From Burkholderia cepacia (GTDB lineage Bacteria > Pseudomonadota > Gammaproteobacteria > Burkholderiales > Burkholderiaceae), in the NCBI RefSeq assembly GCF_001039005.1, contig NZ_LDWR01000055.1, positions 124,001 through 188,000 of the forward strand: a stretch of 64,000 nt of DNA. Reading direction: 5' to 3'. Below the pieces are notes generated by a model that saw only the letters and a list, made by a program, of their open reading frames with translations, was not told the DNA's origin and ran no database searches. This document shows, in pieces, positions 52,234 through 61,212 of the stretch (position 1 is its first letter; each line of letters opens with the position of its first letter). A program made the position numbers and the translations under genes.

Positions 52234-53193
52234 ATGAAAATTTCCGTGCTCGTTCCGACCTATCGGCGTCCCGCCGACCTCGCGCGCTGCCTGCTGGCGC
52301 TGCAGCGGCAGCACCGGCTGCCCGACGAGGTGATCGTCGTCGCGCGCCCGGAGGACGACGCCACGCACGAACGGCTCGCCGATCCGTCGGTCGGCGGCGC
52401 GCTGCCGCTGCGTATCGTGCCGGTCGATGTGCCGGGCCAGGTCGCCGCGCTGAACAAGGGGCTCGACTCCGCGCAGGGCGACATCGTCGCGATCACCGAC
52501 GACGATGCGGCGCCGCACGCCGACTGGCTTGCGCGCATCGAGTCCGCGTTCCTGTCCGATCCGCGCGTGGGCGCGGTCGGCGGTCGCGACTGGGTGCACG
52601 AGAAGGGCCGCCTGCTCGACGAATCGCGCGAGTTGGTCGGCCGGCTCACGCTGTCGGGCAAGATCGTCGGCAATCATCACCTGGGTGTCGGCGGCGCGCG
52701 CGAAGTCGACACGCTGAAGGGCGCGAACATGAGCTACCGGCGCTCGGCGATCGGCGGGCTGCGTTTCGATACGCGGCTGCGCGGCGCCGGCGCGCAGACC
52801 CACAACGACACCGCGTTCAGCATGGAAGTGCAGCGCGCGGGCTGGAAGCTGCTGTACGACCCGGCGATCGCCGTCGATCATTATCCGGCCGAACGCTTCG
52901 ACGACGACCGGCGCGACGCGGCGTCACTGAACGCGATCAGCAACGGCGCGTACAACCTGCAACTGACGCTGCGCGAGCATCTGCCGCCGGTACGGCGCGA
53001 GATCGCGTGGTGGTGGTGGGCGCTGGTCGGCACGCGCGTCTATCCGGGCTTCGCGCATGTGCTGCTGTCGCTGCCTACCGCGCGGCGCGGCCGCGTGCTC
53101 GCGCACTGGCGCGCGGTGCGCCGCGGCGCGCGCGATGCGCGTCGTGCCACCGTCGCCCCGCACCGTGCGGCCATGCCGCCGGTGACGTCATGA
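52234..53193 (+). CDS. bceG: BceG, family-2 glycosyltransferase
   Basis: 319 aa. GT-A fold with VLVPTYRRPADLARCLLALQRQ at the start, the DDD metal-binding stretch in ITDDDAAPHADW, and a later DTLKGANMSYRR acceptor region. It should add one sugar of the cepacian repeat unit at the cytosolic face. It begins 21 bp after bceF; the C-terminal 40 residues are Arg/Ala-rich. Confidence 0.9.
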   Translation: MKISVLVPTYRRPADLARCLLALQRQHRLPDEVIVVARPEDDATHERLADPSVGGALPLRIVPVDVPGQVAALNKGLDSAQGDIVAITDDDAAPHADWLARIESAFLSDPRVGAVGGRDWVHEKGRLLDESRELVGRLTLSGKIVGNHHLGVGGAREVDTLKGANMSYRRSAIGGLRFDTRLRGAGAQTHNDTAFSMEVQRAGWKLLYDPAIAVDHYPAERFDDDRRDAASLNAISNGAYNLQLTLREHLPPVRREIAWWWWALVGTRVYPGFAHVLLSLPTARRGRVLAHWRAVRRGARDARRATVAPHRAAMPPVTS

Positions 53194-53237
53194 ACGCGCC
53201 GCGCGCGATGCCGCGCGGCCGAACCCGGAGCGCTTGA

Positions 53238-54374
53238 ATGACAGCGACCAAAGTCCACGTCCATCTGTTTCACGGCGCCGATCCGCGTACCTACCGGAAA
53301 GGCGAGAACATCGGCTGCCTGTACGGCTATCACCATGCCGAGTCCGACGAATTCCGGCTGTCCTATTCGCAGGACGGCGGCGAGCACCGCGTCGCCAGCC
53401 TCGCGCGCCGCGCGCTGAAGGCGGCGCTCGGTTTCGATGTCGTGCATGCGTGGCGCAACCGCGCCGCGCTGCTGAACACCGACGTGATCTGGACACACAC
53501 CGAACAGGAGCATCTTGCCGCGTCGCTGATCCTCAAGCTCGCCGGCGCGCAGGGCAAGCGCCCGCTGCTGCTCGCGCAGAGCGTGTGGCTGTTCGACAAG
53601 TGGGGCACGTTCGGCGGCCCGCGCCGCTGGCTGTACCGCAAGCTGCTCGCGCGCGCCGACGCGCTGACCACGCTCGCCCGCGACAACGCCGAGCTGTGCC
53701 GTCGTTATCTCGGGCGCGATGCGGAGTTCGTGTACTACGGACTCAACACGCAGGATTTCCCGATCATCGAGCCGCGCCAGTGGCAGCCGAACCGGCCGCT
53801 GCGGATCGCGGCGATCGGCAACGACCGCGACCGCGACTGGCGCACCTTCCTCGCCGCGTTCGGCGGCGACGAGCGCTACGAGGTGCGGCTCGCGACGCGG
53901 CGCCGCGTGCCGCGCGAGTGGCATGCGCCGAACGTGAAGATCGGCTCGGCGTCGGGGCTCGCGAAGCAGCACGAGCTGTACGCGTGGGCCGACGTGATCG
54001 TCGTGCCGCTGCGGCCGAACTTCCATGCGTCGGGCATCACCGTGATGCTCGAGGCGGCAGCCGTCGGCAAGCCGATGATCGTGTCCGACGTCGGCGGGCT
54101 CAGCGATTATTTCCCGCACGATACGGCCGCCTATGTGCCGGCGTTCGACGCGCAGGCGATGCGCCAGGCCGCCGACCGCTTCGCGGCCGATCCGGTCGCG
54201 GCGCTCGACTGCGCGCGGGCTGCCGCCGCGTGCCTGCGCGAGCGCGACCTGACCACGCAGGCGTTCGCCGAGCAGCACGTGCGGATCACGCGCGACATGC
54301 TGCGCCGGCGCCGGACGCCGGCGGCCGCGGGGCGGGCGATGCCGCTCGCGGATTCGCGTCCTTCGTCGCGGTGA
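53238..54374 (+). CDS. bceH: BceH, GT-B fold (family 1/4) glycosyltransferase
   Basis: 378 aa. The C-terminal donor domain shows ASGITVMLEAAAVGKPMIVSDVGGLSDYF, the EX7E-like pattern of retaining GT4 enzymes. The N-terminal half has DVIWTHTEQEHLAASLILK. It probably adds a mannose or related residue; the exact linkage cannot be assigned here. It lies 44 bp after bceG, 10 bp before bceI. Confidence 0.9.
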   Translation: MTATKVHVHLFHGADPRTYRKGENIGCLYGYHHAESDEFRLSYSQDGGEHRVASLARRALKAALGFDVVHAWRNRAALLNTDVIWTHTEQEHLAASLILKLAGAQGKRPLLLAQSVWLFDKWGTFGGPRRWLYRKLLARADALTTLARDNAELCRRYLGRDAEFVYYGLNTQDFPIIEPRQWQPNRPLRIAAIGNDRDRDWRTFLAAFGGDERYEVRLATRRRVPREWHAPNVKIGSASGLAKQHELYAWADVIVVPLRPNFHASGITVMLEAAAVGKPMIVSDVGGLSDYFPHDTAAYVPAFDAQAMRQAADRFAADPVAALDCARAAAACLRERDLTTQAFAEQHVRITRDMLRRRRTPAAAGRAMPLADSRPSSR

Positions 54375-54384
54375 GTGCGCATCG

Positions 54385-55851
54385 ATGAGTACGATTACCG
54401 CCGAACGCGCACCGTCGCGCCATCGCAGCTGGTTTGCCGAACCGAAACACTGGGTCGGGCAGGCCGGGCTGTGGACGTTCACCGCCGCGCTGATCGCCGT
54501 TCACCAGGGCAAGGTGCTGACGCTCGCGTTTCCGGTGCTGGCCATCGCGGTCGGCATCTGGCTGTATTTCAAGAGCCCGGCGCGCTATGTCGGCTTCATG
54601 TGGTGGGTGTGGTTCCTGAGCCCGGAAGTGCGGCGTCTCGCCGACTGGTCGAAGGGCGCGTTCACGCCGACGAGCCTGATCCAGGTCGCGCCGCTCGCGG
54701 TGACGATGATCGCCGGCTTCGGGCTGATCCGGCATTACCGCGTGCTCGCGCAGCGGCGCGGGATACCCGTGCTGTTGATGCTGTTCGGGCTCATGTACGC
54801 GTACCTCGTCGGGATCGTGTCGAGCGGCGTGATGGCCGCGACCTACGACCTTGCGAACTGGGTGTACCCGGTGCTGATCGGTTTTCACATCATGGTCAAC
54901 GCGCGCGATTATCCCGAGTACCGCGACGTGCTGCTGTCCACGTTCATGTGGGGCATGCTCGTGATGGGCGTGTACGGGGTCGTGCAGTACTTCGTGATGC
55001 CGCAGTGGGATGTGCTGTGGATGATCGGGTCGGACATGGGTTCGCAGGGCGAGCCGGTGCCGTATGGCGTGCGCGTGTTCAGCACGATGAACTCGTCGGG
55101 TCCGTTCGCGTTCGCGATGATGGGCGCGCTGGTGTTCGTGCTCGCGGCGCCGCAGAAGATCCGCTGGGTCGCGGGGGCGGCCGGCTTCGTGTCGTTCGCG
55201 CTGTGTCTGGTGCGCTCGACGTGGGGCGGCTGGGTGATCGCGCTTGCGATCCAGCTCGCGCAGTCGAACAACCGCGTGCGGATGCGGATCCTCATCAGCG
55301 GCGTCGTGCTGGTCGGCCTGTGCGTGCCGCTCCTGACCGTCGGGCCGGTGGCCGACCGTCTCGGCCAGCGTCTCCAGTCGATCACGAACCTGAAGGACGA
55401 CCGCAGCTACGACGACCGCAACAAGTTCTACGCGACCTTCGCGCAGACGGCGTTCACCGACGTCGCCGGCGAAGGGATGGGCGCGACGGGCGCATCCACG
55501 AAGCTGTCGAGCGACAGCGGCGAGCTCGGCAAGTACGGCAGCTTCGACAGCGGCGTGATGAACGTGCCGTTCGTGCTCGGCTGGCCCGGCACGCTGCTGT
55601 ATCTGGCCGGTGTCGTGATGCTGTTCGGCCGCACGCTGCGCGCGGCGTTCAAGCTGCGCAAGGACAAGTTCGTCGGCGCCTGCCTGAGCCTGTGCCTGTC
55701 GACGTTCGCGATGCTCGTGTTCACGAACTCGCTGATCGGCACGGGCGGCCTGCTGATGTTCACAGCCATTTTTTCGATTCTTTCCGCGGCGCACTGGCAA
55801 AAGGCGCAACGCCTGCTGGCCGCCGCGCGTTCACGGGGAGGCGAGCATTGA
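54385..55851 (+). CDS. bceI: BceI, Wzy-like polysaccharide polymerase
   Basis: 488 aa, about 11-12 hydrophobic segments with a large non-membrane loop at about 320-390 (DRLGQRLQSITNLKDDRSYDDRN), the layout of O-antigen ligase/Wzy polymerases. Position in the cluster and topology support repeat-unit polymerisation in the periplasm. Family sequence conservation is low, so the call rests on context. It overlaps bceJ by four bases (TTGA). Confidence 0.87.
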   Translation: MSTITAERAPSRHRSWFAEPKHWVGQAGLWTFTAALIAVHQGKVLTLAFPVLAIAVGIWLYFKSPARYVGFMWWVWFLSPEVRRLADWSKGAFTPTSLIQVAPLAVTMIAGFGLIRHYRVLAQRRGIPVLLMLFGLMYAYLVGIVSSGVMAATYDLANWVYPVLIGFHIMVNARDYPEYRDVLLSTFMWGMLVMGVYGVVQYFVMPQWDVLWMIGSDMGSQGEPVPYGVRVFSTMNSSGPFAFAMMGALVFVLAAPQKIRWVAGAAGFVSFALCLVRSTWGGWVIALAIQLAQSNNRVRMRILISGVVLVGLCVPLLTVGPVADRLGQRLQSITNLKDDRSYDDRNKFYATFAQTAFTDVAGEGMGATGASTKLSSDSGELGKYGSFDSGVMNVPFVLGWPGTLLYLAGVVMLFGRTLRAAFKLRKDKFVGACLSLCLSTFAMLVFTNSLIGTGGLLMFTAIFSILSAAHWQKAQRLLAAARSRGGEH

Positions 55852-57032
55852 GAATCGCGATCGTCACGCATGTCGTGCGACATAACGACGGGCAGGGCCG
55901 CGTCAATTACGAAATCGCGCGCGCGGCGCTGGCCGAGAACTACGAGGTCACGCTGGTCGCATCGCACGTCGCGCCCGAGCTGCTGGCCGACCCGCGCGTG
56001 CACTGGGTGCCCGTGAAGGTCGGCGGCTTCTGGCCGTCGAATCTCGTCAAGCAGCAGGTGTTCGCGCTGAAGAGCGCGTGGTGGCTGCGCGCGCATCGCA
56101 GCGACTACGACGTGCTGCACGTGAACGGCTTCATTTCGTGGATCAAGGCCGACGTGAATACCGCGCACTTCGTGCACGGCGGCTGGTTCAGGAGCCCGTA
56201 CTACCCGTTCGGGCCCACGAAGGGGCTGTGGTCGGCTTACCAGTACGTCTACACGCGCGTGAACACCGTGCTCGAGCGCTGGGCGTACCGGCGTTCGCGC
56301 GCGATCACCGCCGTGTCGCAGAAAGTGGCCGACGAGATCGCCGCGCTCGGCATCGACAGCCGTAAGATCAGCGTGATCTACAACGGCGTCGACGGCAGCG
56401 CGTTCGCGGGCGCGCAAGCCGACCGCGCGGCGTTCAAGCTGCCGGACGACGCGTTCCTGCTGCTGTTCGTCGGCGACCTGCGCACGCCGCGCAAGAACCT
56501 GGGCACCGTGCTGAAGGCGCTGACGAAGCTGCCGGCGAACGTCCATCTGGCGGTGGCCGGGTATCTGCCCGGCAGCCCGTATCCGGACGAGGCGCGCGCG
56601 CTCGGCATCGATTCGCGCGTGCATTTCCTCGGCCTGGTGAAGAACATGCCGACGCTGATGCGCTCGGTCGACGCGTATGTATTTCCGTCGCGCTACGAAG
56701 CGATGAGCCTGTCGCTGCTGGAGGCGATGGCGGCCGGTCTGCCGGTCGTCACCGCACGCACGGCGGGCGGCGCGGAAATCATCACGCGCGAATGCGGGAT
56801 CGTGCTGGAGGATCCGGACGATCCGGCCGCGCTCGCGCAGGCGATCGGCTCGCTCGCGGCATCGCGCGACACCTGCCGCGCGATGGGCGACGCGGCCCGC
56901 GAACTGATGACCCGTTTCGGCTGGGCGCACATGGGCGCCCAGTACATCGCGCTTTATCGGCGCATCGGCCAACCCCCGCAGCCGTCCGCTTTCGAGCGGG
57001 TCGAGCATGCAGTCACGCAGGAGCACCCGTGA
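55848..57032 (+). CDS. bceJ: BceJ, GT-B fold (family 4) glycosyltransferase
   Basis: 394 aa starting at a TTG inside the bceI stop (TTGA), with GGGGAGG upstream and MRIAIVTHVVRHNDGQGRVNYE as N-terminus. Donor domain has VGDLRTPRKNLG, then FPSRYEAMSLSLLEAMAAGLPVVTA (EX7E). It adds a cepacian sugar; the donor is not readable. The TTG start implies dependence on bceI translation. Its stop overlaps the bceK ATG. Confidence 0.9.
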   Translation: MRIAIVTHVVRHNDGQGRVNYEIARAALAENYEVTLVASHVAPELLADPRVHWVPVKVGGFWPSNLVKQQVFALKSAWWLRAHRSDYDVLHVNGFISWIKADVNTAHFVHGGWFRSPYYPFGPTKGLWSAYQYVYTRVNTVLERWAYRRSRAITAVSQKVADEIAALGIDSRKISVIYNGVDGSAFAGAQADRAAFKLPDDAFLLLFVGDLRTPRKNLGTVLKALTKLPANVHLAVAGYLPGSPYPDEARALGIDSRVHFLGLVKNMPTLMRSVDAYVFPSRYEAMSLSLLEAMAAGLPVVTARTAGGAEIITRECGIVLEDPDDPAALAQAIGSLAASRDTCRAMGDAARELMTRFGWAHMGAQYIALYRRIGQPPQPSAFERVEHAVTQEHP

Positions 57033-58198
57033 TGTCTCAATCTTCCCGGCCGATCAAATCGTTGCAGATCGGTATGCACTGGTTCCCCGAACGCGCGGGC
57101 GGCCTTGACCGGATGTATTACTCGCTCGTCGGCGCGCTACCGGGCGCGGGCGTCGAGGTGCGTGGGCTCGTCGCGGGCTCGCCGAAGGTCGCCGACGACA
57201 CGGGCGGCGCGATCCAGGGCTTCGGCCCCGCGTCGGAGCCGCTCGCGCGCCGGATGCTCGCCGCGCGGCGCGCGCTGCGCGAGGAAATCCGCAGCGAGCG
57301 GCCGGACGTGATCTCGTCGCATTTCGCGCTGTACACGTTTCCGGGTCTCGATGTGACGCGCGGGATTCCGCAGGTGTCGCACTTCCAGGGGCCGTGGGCC
57401 GACGAAAGCCAGGTCGAGGGGGCCGCGTCGCTCGGGCAGCGCGCGAAACGCTATCTCGAACAGGCCGTCTATACGCGCTCGTCGCGGCTGATCGTGCTGT
57501 CGCAGGCGTTCGGCCAGATCCTGACGAACCGCTACGGAATCGAGCCGTCGCGTGTGCGCGTGATTCCCGGCTGCGTCGATACCGCGCAGTTCGACACGCC
57601 GCTCACGCCGGTCGAGGCGCGGCACAAGCTGCAGCTGCCGCAGGATCGTCCGATCGTGCTGGCCGTGCGCCGGCTCGTGCGGCGCATGGGGCTGGAGGAT
57701 CTGATCGACGCGATCGGCCTCATCAAGCACCGTCAACCGGACGTGTTGCTGCTGATCGCGGGCAAGGGCAAGATCGGCGAGGAACTGCAGCAGCGCATCG
57801 ATGGGGCGGGGTTGCAGGACAACGTGAAGCTGCTCGGCTTCGTGCCCGACCATCATCTCGCGACGCTGTATCGCGCGGCGACGGTCAGCGTCGTGCCGAC
57901 GGTCGCGCTCGAAGGTTTCGGGCTGATCACCGTCGAATCGCTCGCGTCCGGCACGCCTGTGCTGGTCACGCCGGTCGGCGGGCTGCCGGAGGCGGTAGCG
58001 GGGCTGTCCGACGATCTCGTGCTGCCGTCGACCGGTGCTGACGCGATCGCGGAAGGGCTCGGCGCCGCGCTGTCGGGCGCGATCACGCTGCCCGACGAGT
58101 TCGCGTGCAAGCGCTACGCGCGCGACCATTTCGATAACGCGGTGATCGCGCGGCGCGTCGCCAGCGTGTACGAAGAGGCGATCCAGACGGCGGGCTGA
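57032..58198 (+). CDS. bceK: BceK, GT-B fold (family 4) glycosyltransferase
   Basis: 388 aa, ATG overlapping the bceJ stop by one base. N-terminal IGMHWFPERAGGLDRMYYSL (nucleotide-sugar loop), C-terminal VVPTVALEGFGLITVESLASGTPVLVTPVGGLPE (EX7E). It is the last gene of the rightward cepacian operon and adds a further repeat-unit sugar. With BceB, G, H and J it makes five sugar-transfer enzymes in this cluster. Confidence 0.9.
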   Translation: MSQSSRPIKSLQIGMHWFPERAGGLDRMYYSLVGALPGAGVEVRGLVAGSPKVADDTGGAIQGFGPASEPLARRMLAARRALREEIRSERPDVISSHFALYTFPGLDVTRGIPQVSHFQGPWADESQVEGAASLGQRAKRYLEQAVYTRSSRLIVLSQAFGQILTNRYGIEPSRVRVIPGCVDTAQFDTPLTPVEARHKLQLPQDRPIVLAVRRLVRRMGLEDLIDAIGLIKHRQPDVLLLIAGKGKIGEELQQRIDGAGLQDNVKLLGFVPDHHLATLYRAATVSVVPTVALEGFGLITVESLASGTPVLVTPVGGLPEAVAGLSDDLVLPSTGADAIAEGLGAALSGAITLPDEFACKRYARDHFDNAVIARRVASVYEEAIQTAG

Positions 58199-58270
58199 AA
58201 CCCCCGCGGCACGCAACCGGCGTGCCGAAACGAAGGTCGAACCGGCGCGTGTGCGTGGCCGGTTCGCGCG

Positions 58271-58299
58271 CCGGCCGCCCGAAGCGGGCGGGCCGGCTT
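58271..58299 (+). terminator. Terminator-like hairpin after bceK
   Basis: CCGGCCGCCCG pairs with CGGGCGGGCCGG (one bulged G) around a short loop, followed by a short T run. It lies about 75 bp past bceK and would also face the convergent MFS gene. Confidence 0.6.
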
Positions 58300-58332
58300 T
58301 CCCCATGATGCGATTCGCGTCGCCGGCACGCG

Positions 58333-59565
58333 TCACGCGCGCCTGAGCGTCGCGGCCCATACGCCGAGCGCGGCAACGCTCACAACCGCGCCAAGTGCAC
58401 AGACGCCGGTCCATCCGGCGCGCGCATACATCATCGTCGACGCAATCGCACCCAGCCCGCTGCCGGCCGAGTAGAACAGCATGTAGCAGCCGACGAGGCG
58501 CGCATGCGCATCGGGCTGCGCACCGAGAATCATGCTCTGGTTGACGACATGGACGGCCTGCCCGCCGATGTCGAGCAGCACGATGCCGACGATCAGCAGC
58601 GCAATCGACGTAGTGCCGAACGCGAGCGGCAGCCACGAGAGCGCGAGCAGCGCGAGCGCGGCGCCGGTCGTCGTTTCGCCGCGCCCGCGATCCGCAAGCC
58701 GGCCCGCGCGCGCGGCCGCCGCCGCGCCCAGCGCGCCGACCAGGCCGAATGCGCCGATCTGCGTATGCGACATCGAATGCGGCGGGGCGCTCAGTGGCAG
58801 CACGAGCGCGCTCCAGAAGATGCTGAACGCCGCGAACATCAGCAGTGCGATCGCGCCGCGTACGCGCAGCACGCGTTCATCGCGCAGAAGCGACACCATC
58901 GAGCGCAGCAGCGCCGCGTAGCCGATGCGTTCGCGCGGCCCGTTCGTGTTCGGCAACAGCCGTGACAGCACGACGAGCATTGCGATCGCGAGCGCGCCCG
59001 ACACGAGATAGACTGCGCGCCAGCCGGCCACGTCGGTGACGACGCCCGCCAGCGAGCGCGCGGCCAGCAGCCCGATCACGACGCCGCCCTGCGCGGCGCC
59101 CACCACGCGCCCGCGTTCACCGGCGCCCGCGAGTGCGGCCGAGCACGCGATCAGCCCTTGCGTCATCGCGGTGCCGAGCAGGCCGACCGCGACCATCCCC
59201 GCCAGCAGTGCGATGCGCGTCGACGCCGCGACCACGCCGATGCAGGCCGCCGTCAGCAGCAGAAGCTGCACGGTGATCAGGCGCTTGCGATTCAGCAGGT
59301 CGCCGAGCGGCACGACGAACAGCAGCGCGAGCGCACAGCCGAGCTGCGTCGCGGTGATGACGCCGCCGACGGCCGCTTGCGACACACCGAAATCCCGCGC
59401 GATCGAATCGAGCAGCGGCTGCGCGTAGTAGACGTTCGCGACGCTCGCCGCGCAGCAGACGGCCAGCAGCGCGACGCTGGCCGCGGACAGGCGGCCGTCG
59501 TCGGACGGATACGCTACGTTCGATGCGTTCGACGCCACGTTGCTTGAATGACAGGAAGATTCCAC
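58333..59565 (-). CDS. MFS transporter (12-helix, YdeG/AraJ-like sugar/drug exporter group)
   Basis: 410 aa from a GTG at 59565, chosen because GAGG precedes it and the longer TTG start (59592) lies inside the operator repeat. Twelve hydrophobic segments; the motif-A loop between helices 2 and 3 is VPLGDLLNRKRLI. A drug/metabolite efflux role is likely. It is divergent from an HxlR regulator with a long inverted repeat between them, so it is probably that regulator's target. Confidence 0.82.
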   Translation of the reverse strand: MESSCHSSNVASNASNVAYPSDDGRLSAASVALLAVCCAASVANVYYAQPLLDSIARDFGVSQAAVGGVITATQLGCALALLFVVPLGDLLNRKRLITVQLLLLTAACIGVVAASTRIALLAGMVAVGLLGTAMTQGLIACSAALAGAGERGRVVGAAQGGVVIGLLAARSLAGVVTDVAGWRAVYLVSGALAIAMLVVLSRLLPNTNGPRERIGYAALLRSMVSLLRDERVLRVRGAIALLMFAAFSIFWSALVLPLSAPPHSMSHTQIGAFGLVGALGAAAAARAGRLADRGRGETTTGAALALLALSWLPLAFGTTSIALLIVGIVLLDIGGQAVHVVNQSMILGAQPDAHARLVGCYMLFYSAGSGLGAIASTMMYARAGWTGVCALGAVVSVAALGVWAATLRRA

Positions 59566-59584
59566 GGATTGCCTCGCGCAATGT

Positions 59585-59638
59585 AGTTGCAATTTAAAAC
59601 TAGTGTGAGTGTAGGAAAAGTAGTTTTAAAATGCAACT
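59585..59638. promoter_or_regulatory. HxlR operator-like inverted repeat
   Basis: Two 18-bp arms, AGTTGCAATTTAAAACTA (59585-59602) and its reverse complement with one mismatch (59621-59638), 18 bp apart. It is AT-rich and sits between the divergent MFS and HxlR genes. HxlR binding is inferred. Confidence 0.65.
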
Positions 59639-59718
59639 TGTTGTGCGATGGGCGACGGGCCCGCGCACGGATGGCCGGCGCTGCCCCGAAGGCGGCCGGC
59701 ACGATTGCGGAGAGGAAC

Positions 59719-60189
59719 ATGGCCAGGCAGAAAAGTCTTGCGGATTCGCCGTGCCCGGTGGCGCGGGCGACCGATATCGTCGGCGATCGCTGGGCGATGC
59801 TGATCGTGCGCGATGCGTTCGACGGCGTGCGCCGGTTCGGCGATTTCCGCGCGAGCCTCGGCGTCGCGAGCAACATCCTGTCCGACCGGCTCAGGATGCT
59901 GGTGGAAGCCGGCGTGTTCGACGTCGTGCCGGCGTCGGACGGCACCGCGTATCAGGAGTACGCGCTGACCAAAAAGGGCGAGGGGTTGTTTCCGGTCATC
60001 GTGATGCTGCGGCAGTGGGGCGAGGCGAACCTGTTCGCACGCGGCGAGCCGCATTCGGTGCTGGTCGATCGCCACACGGGGCGGGCGATCCGCAAGCTCG
60101 CGCTGCGGCACGACGACGGGCGGCCCGTGAAGGCGGCCGAGACGGTCGTGCGGAAGCTCGGTGACGAAGCGGGCGCGACGCGGCGGTGA
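59719..60189 (+). CDS. HxlR-family winged-helix regulator
   Basis: 156 aa. CPVARATDIVGDRWAMLIVRDAFDG...RRFGDFRASLGVASNILSDRLRMLVEAGV is the diagnostic HxlR winged-helix pattern, with the conserved N-terminal cysteine (C12) that senses oxidants or aldehydes in some members. GGAGAGG precedes the ATG at 59719. It is divergent from the MFS gene and likely represses it through the repeat at 59585-59638. The C-terminal extension (about 110-156) is longer than in minimal family members. Confidence 0.88.
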   Translation: MARQKSLADSPCPVARATDIVGDRWAMLIVRDAFDGVRRFGDFRASLGVASNILSDRLRMLVEAGVFDVVPASDGTAYQEYALTKKGEGLFPVIVMLRQWGEANLFARGEPHSVLVDRHTGRAIRKLALRHDDGRPVKAAETVVRKLGDEAGATRR

Positions 60190-60257
60190 GCGTCATGCGA
60201 GGCAGTCACACCGTCGGATAGACTGTCGCGATCGTCGTCGACCGGAGCCGCATCACC

Positions 60258-61193
60258 ATGACCCATCCGCTGGATTCCGCCGGCTATCGGCTGCTGCTCG
60301 ACCTGCAGCGCCGTATCCACGACCACTGCGAGCGCGAGGGAGCCGAGGACGGGCACGACCATACGGATCCGGCGGAACCGTTGTGGCAGACCGATTTCAA
60401 CCATGTCGTCGTCGCGCCGATGCGGGCCGGGCTGCATGTCCGGTACTTCGGCGACGCGTGGGAGAAGCCGTTCGACTGGACGCTGCAATGTCTTGCGGAA
60501 CGGGACGTCGCGGATCTCGTGACCGATCTCGCGTTCAGCGGTCCGGACGAAGGGGCGAACGGCACGCGCGAATGGGATTTCGGTCCGCTGCTCGATTCGG
60601 ACGCGCGCTTCCCGATGCTGCGTTCGCTGTACGTGAAGCCCACCGAGCCGGCCGATCACAACCTGTCGATGATCGTTCGTCGGGACCTGATCATGGAGGA
60701 GGGCGGCGAAATTGCCCGCTTCGCCGCGAAGGCGCCGTTTCTCACCGAGCTGACGGTGCCGAATGCACCCGATGCGAACTTCTTCGAGGTACCGCTGCCG
60801 CATCTGAACCGGCTGCGCATCGGCGGCGGATATGACACGCAGCAGTTCATCGATGGTCTCGCCGGCAGCGACAACTTGCCGTCGCTCGGCTGGCTCGATT
60901 TTTCCGAGTCGACGGAGTTGCACTCGGCGTGGAAGCATGCGCGCGATGCCGGCAGCGTGACGTCGTTCGATGCCTACGAGCGTTTGCTGAAGAGCAACGC
61001 CGGCCAGCGGCTCCACACGCTGACGTTGAGGAATACCTGTCTCGATCGCGACGAACTCGAAGCGCTGCGTGGGTTGCATCCGCGGCTGCAATTCATGGTG
61101 GTCCAGGCCGGCAGAGGCGGCTATGTGAGTCATTTCAAGGACAACGTCTTTCCGTGGCGTCACCTGATTCAGCGCGACCCCGGCGACGCGTGA
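60258..61193 (+). CDS. Hypothetical protein with leucine-rich-repeat-like C-terminal half
   Basis: 311 aa, soluble, no signal peptide. I do not recognise a named family. Residues about 120-290 have LRR-like periodicity (LTELTVPNA, LPHLNRLRIGGG, LPSLGWLDFSEST, LHTLTLRNTCLDRDELEALRGLHPRLQFMV). The acidic N-terminal part contains DGHDHTDPAEP. Such proteins are sometimes linked to immunity-like or structural roles, but nothing nearby supports a function. Codon use is native. Convergent with the MFS gene at 61213. Confidence 0.7.
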   Translation: MTHPLDSAGYRLLLDLQRRIHDHCEREGAEDGHDHTDPAEPLWQTDFNHVVVAPMRAGLHVRYFGDAWEKPFDWTLQCLAERDVADLVTDLAFSGPDEGANGTREWDFGPLLDSDARFPMLRSLYVKPTEPADHNLSMIVRRDLIMEEGGEIARFAAKAPFLTELTVPNAPDANFFEVPLPHLNRLRIGGGYDTQQFIDGLAGSDNLPSLGWLDFSESTELHSAWKHARDAGSVTSFDAYERLLKSNAGQRLHTLTLRNTCLDRDELEALRGLHPRLQFMVVQAGRGGYVSHFKDNVFPWRHLIQRDPGDA

Positions 61194-61212
61194 CCGCAAT
61201 GAACGCACAAGG

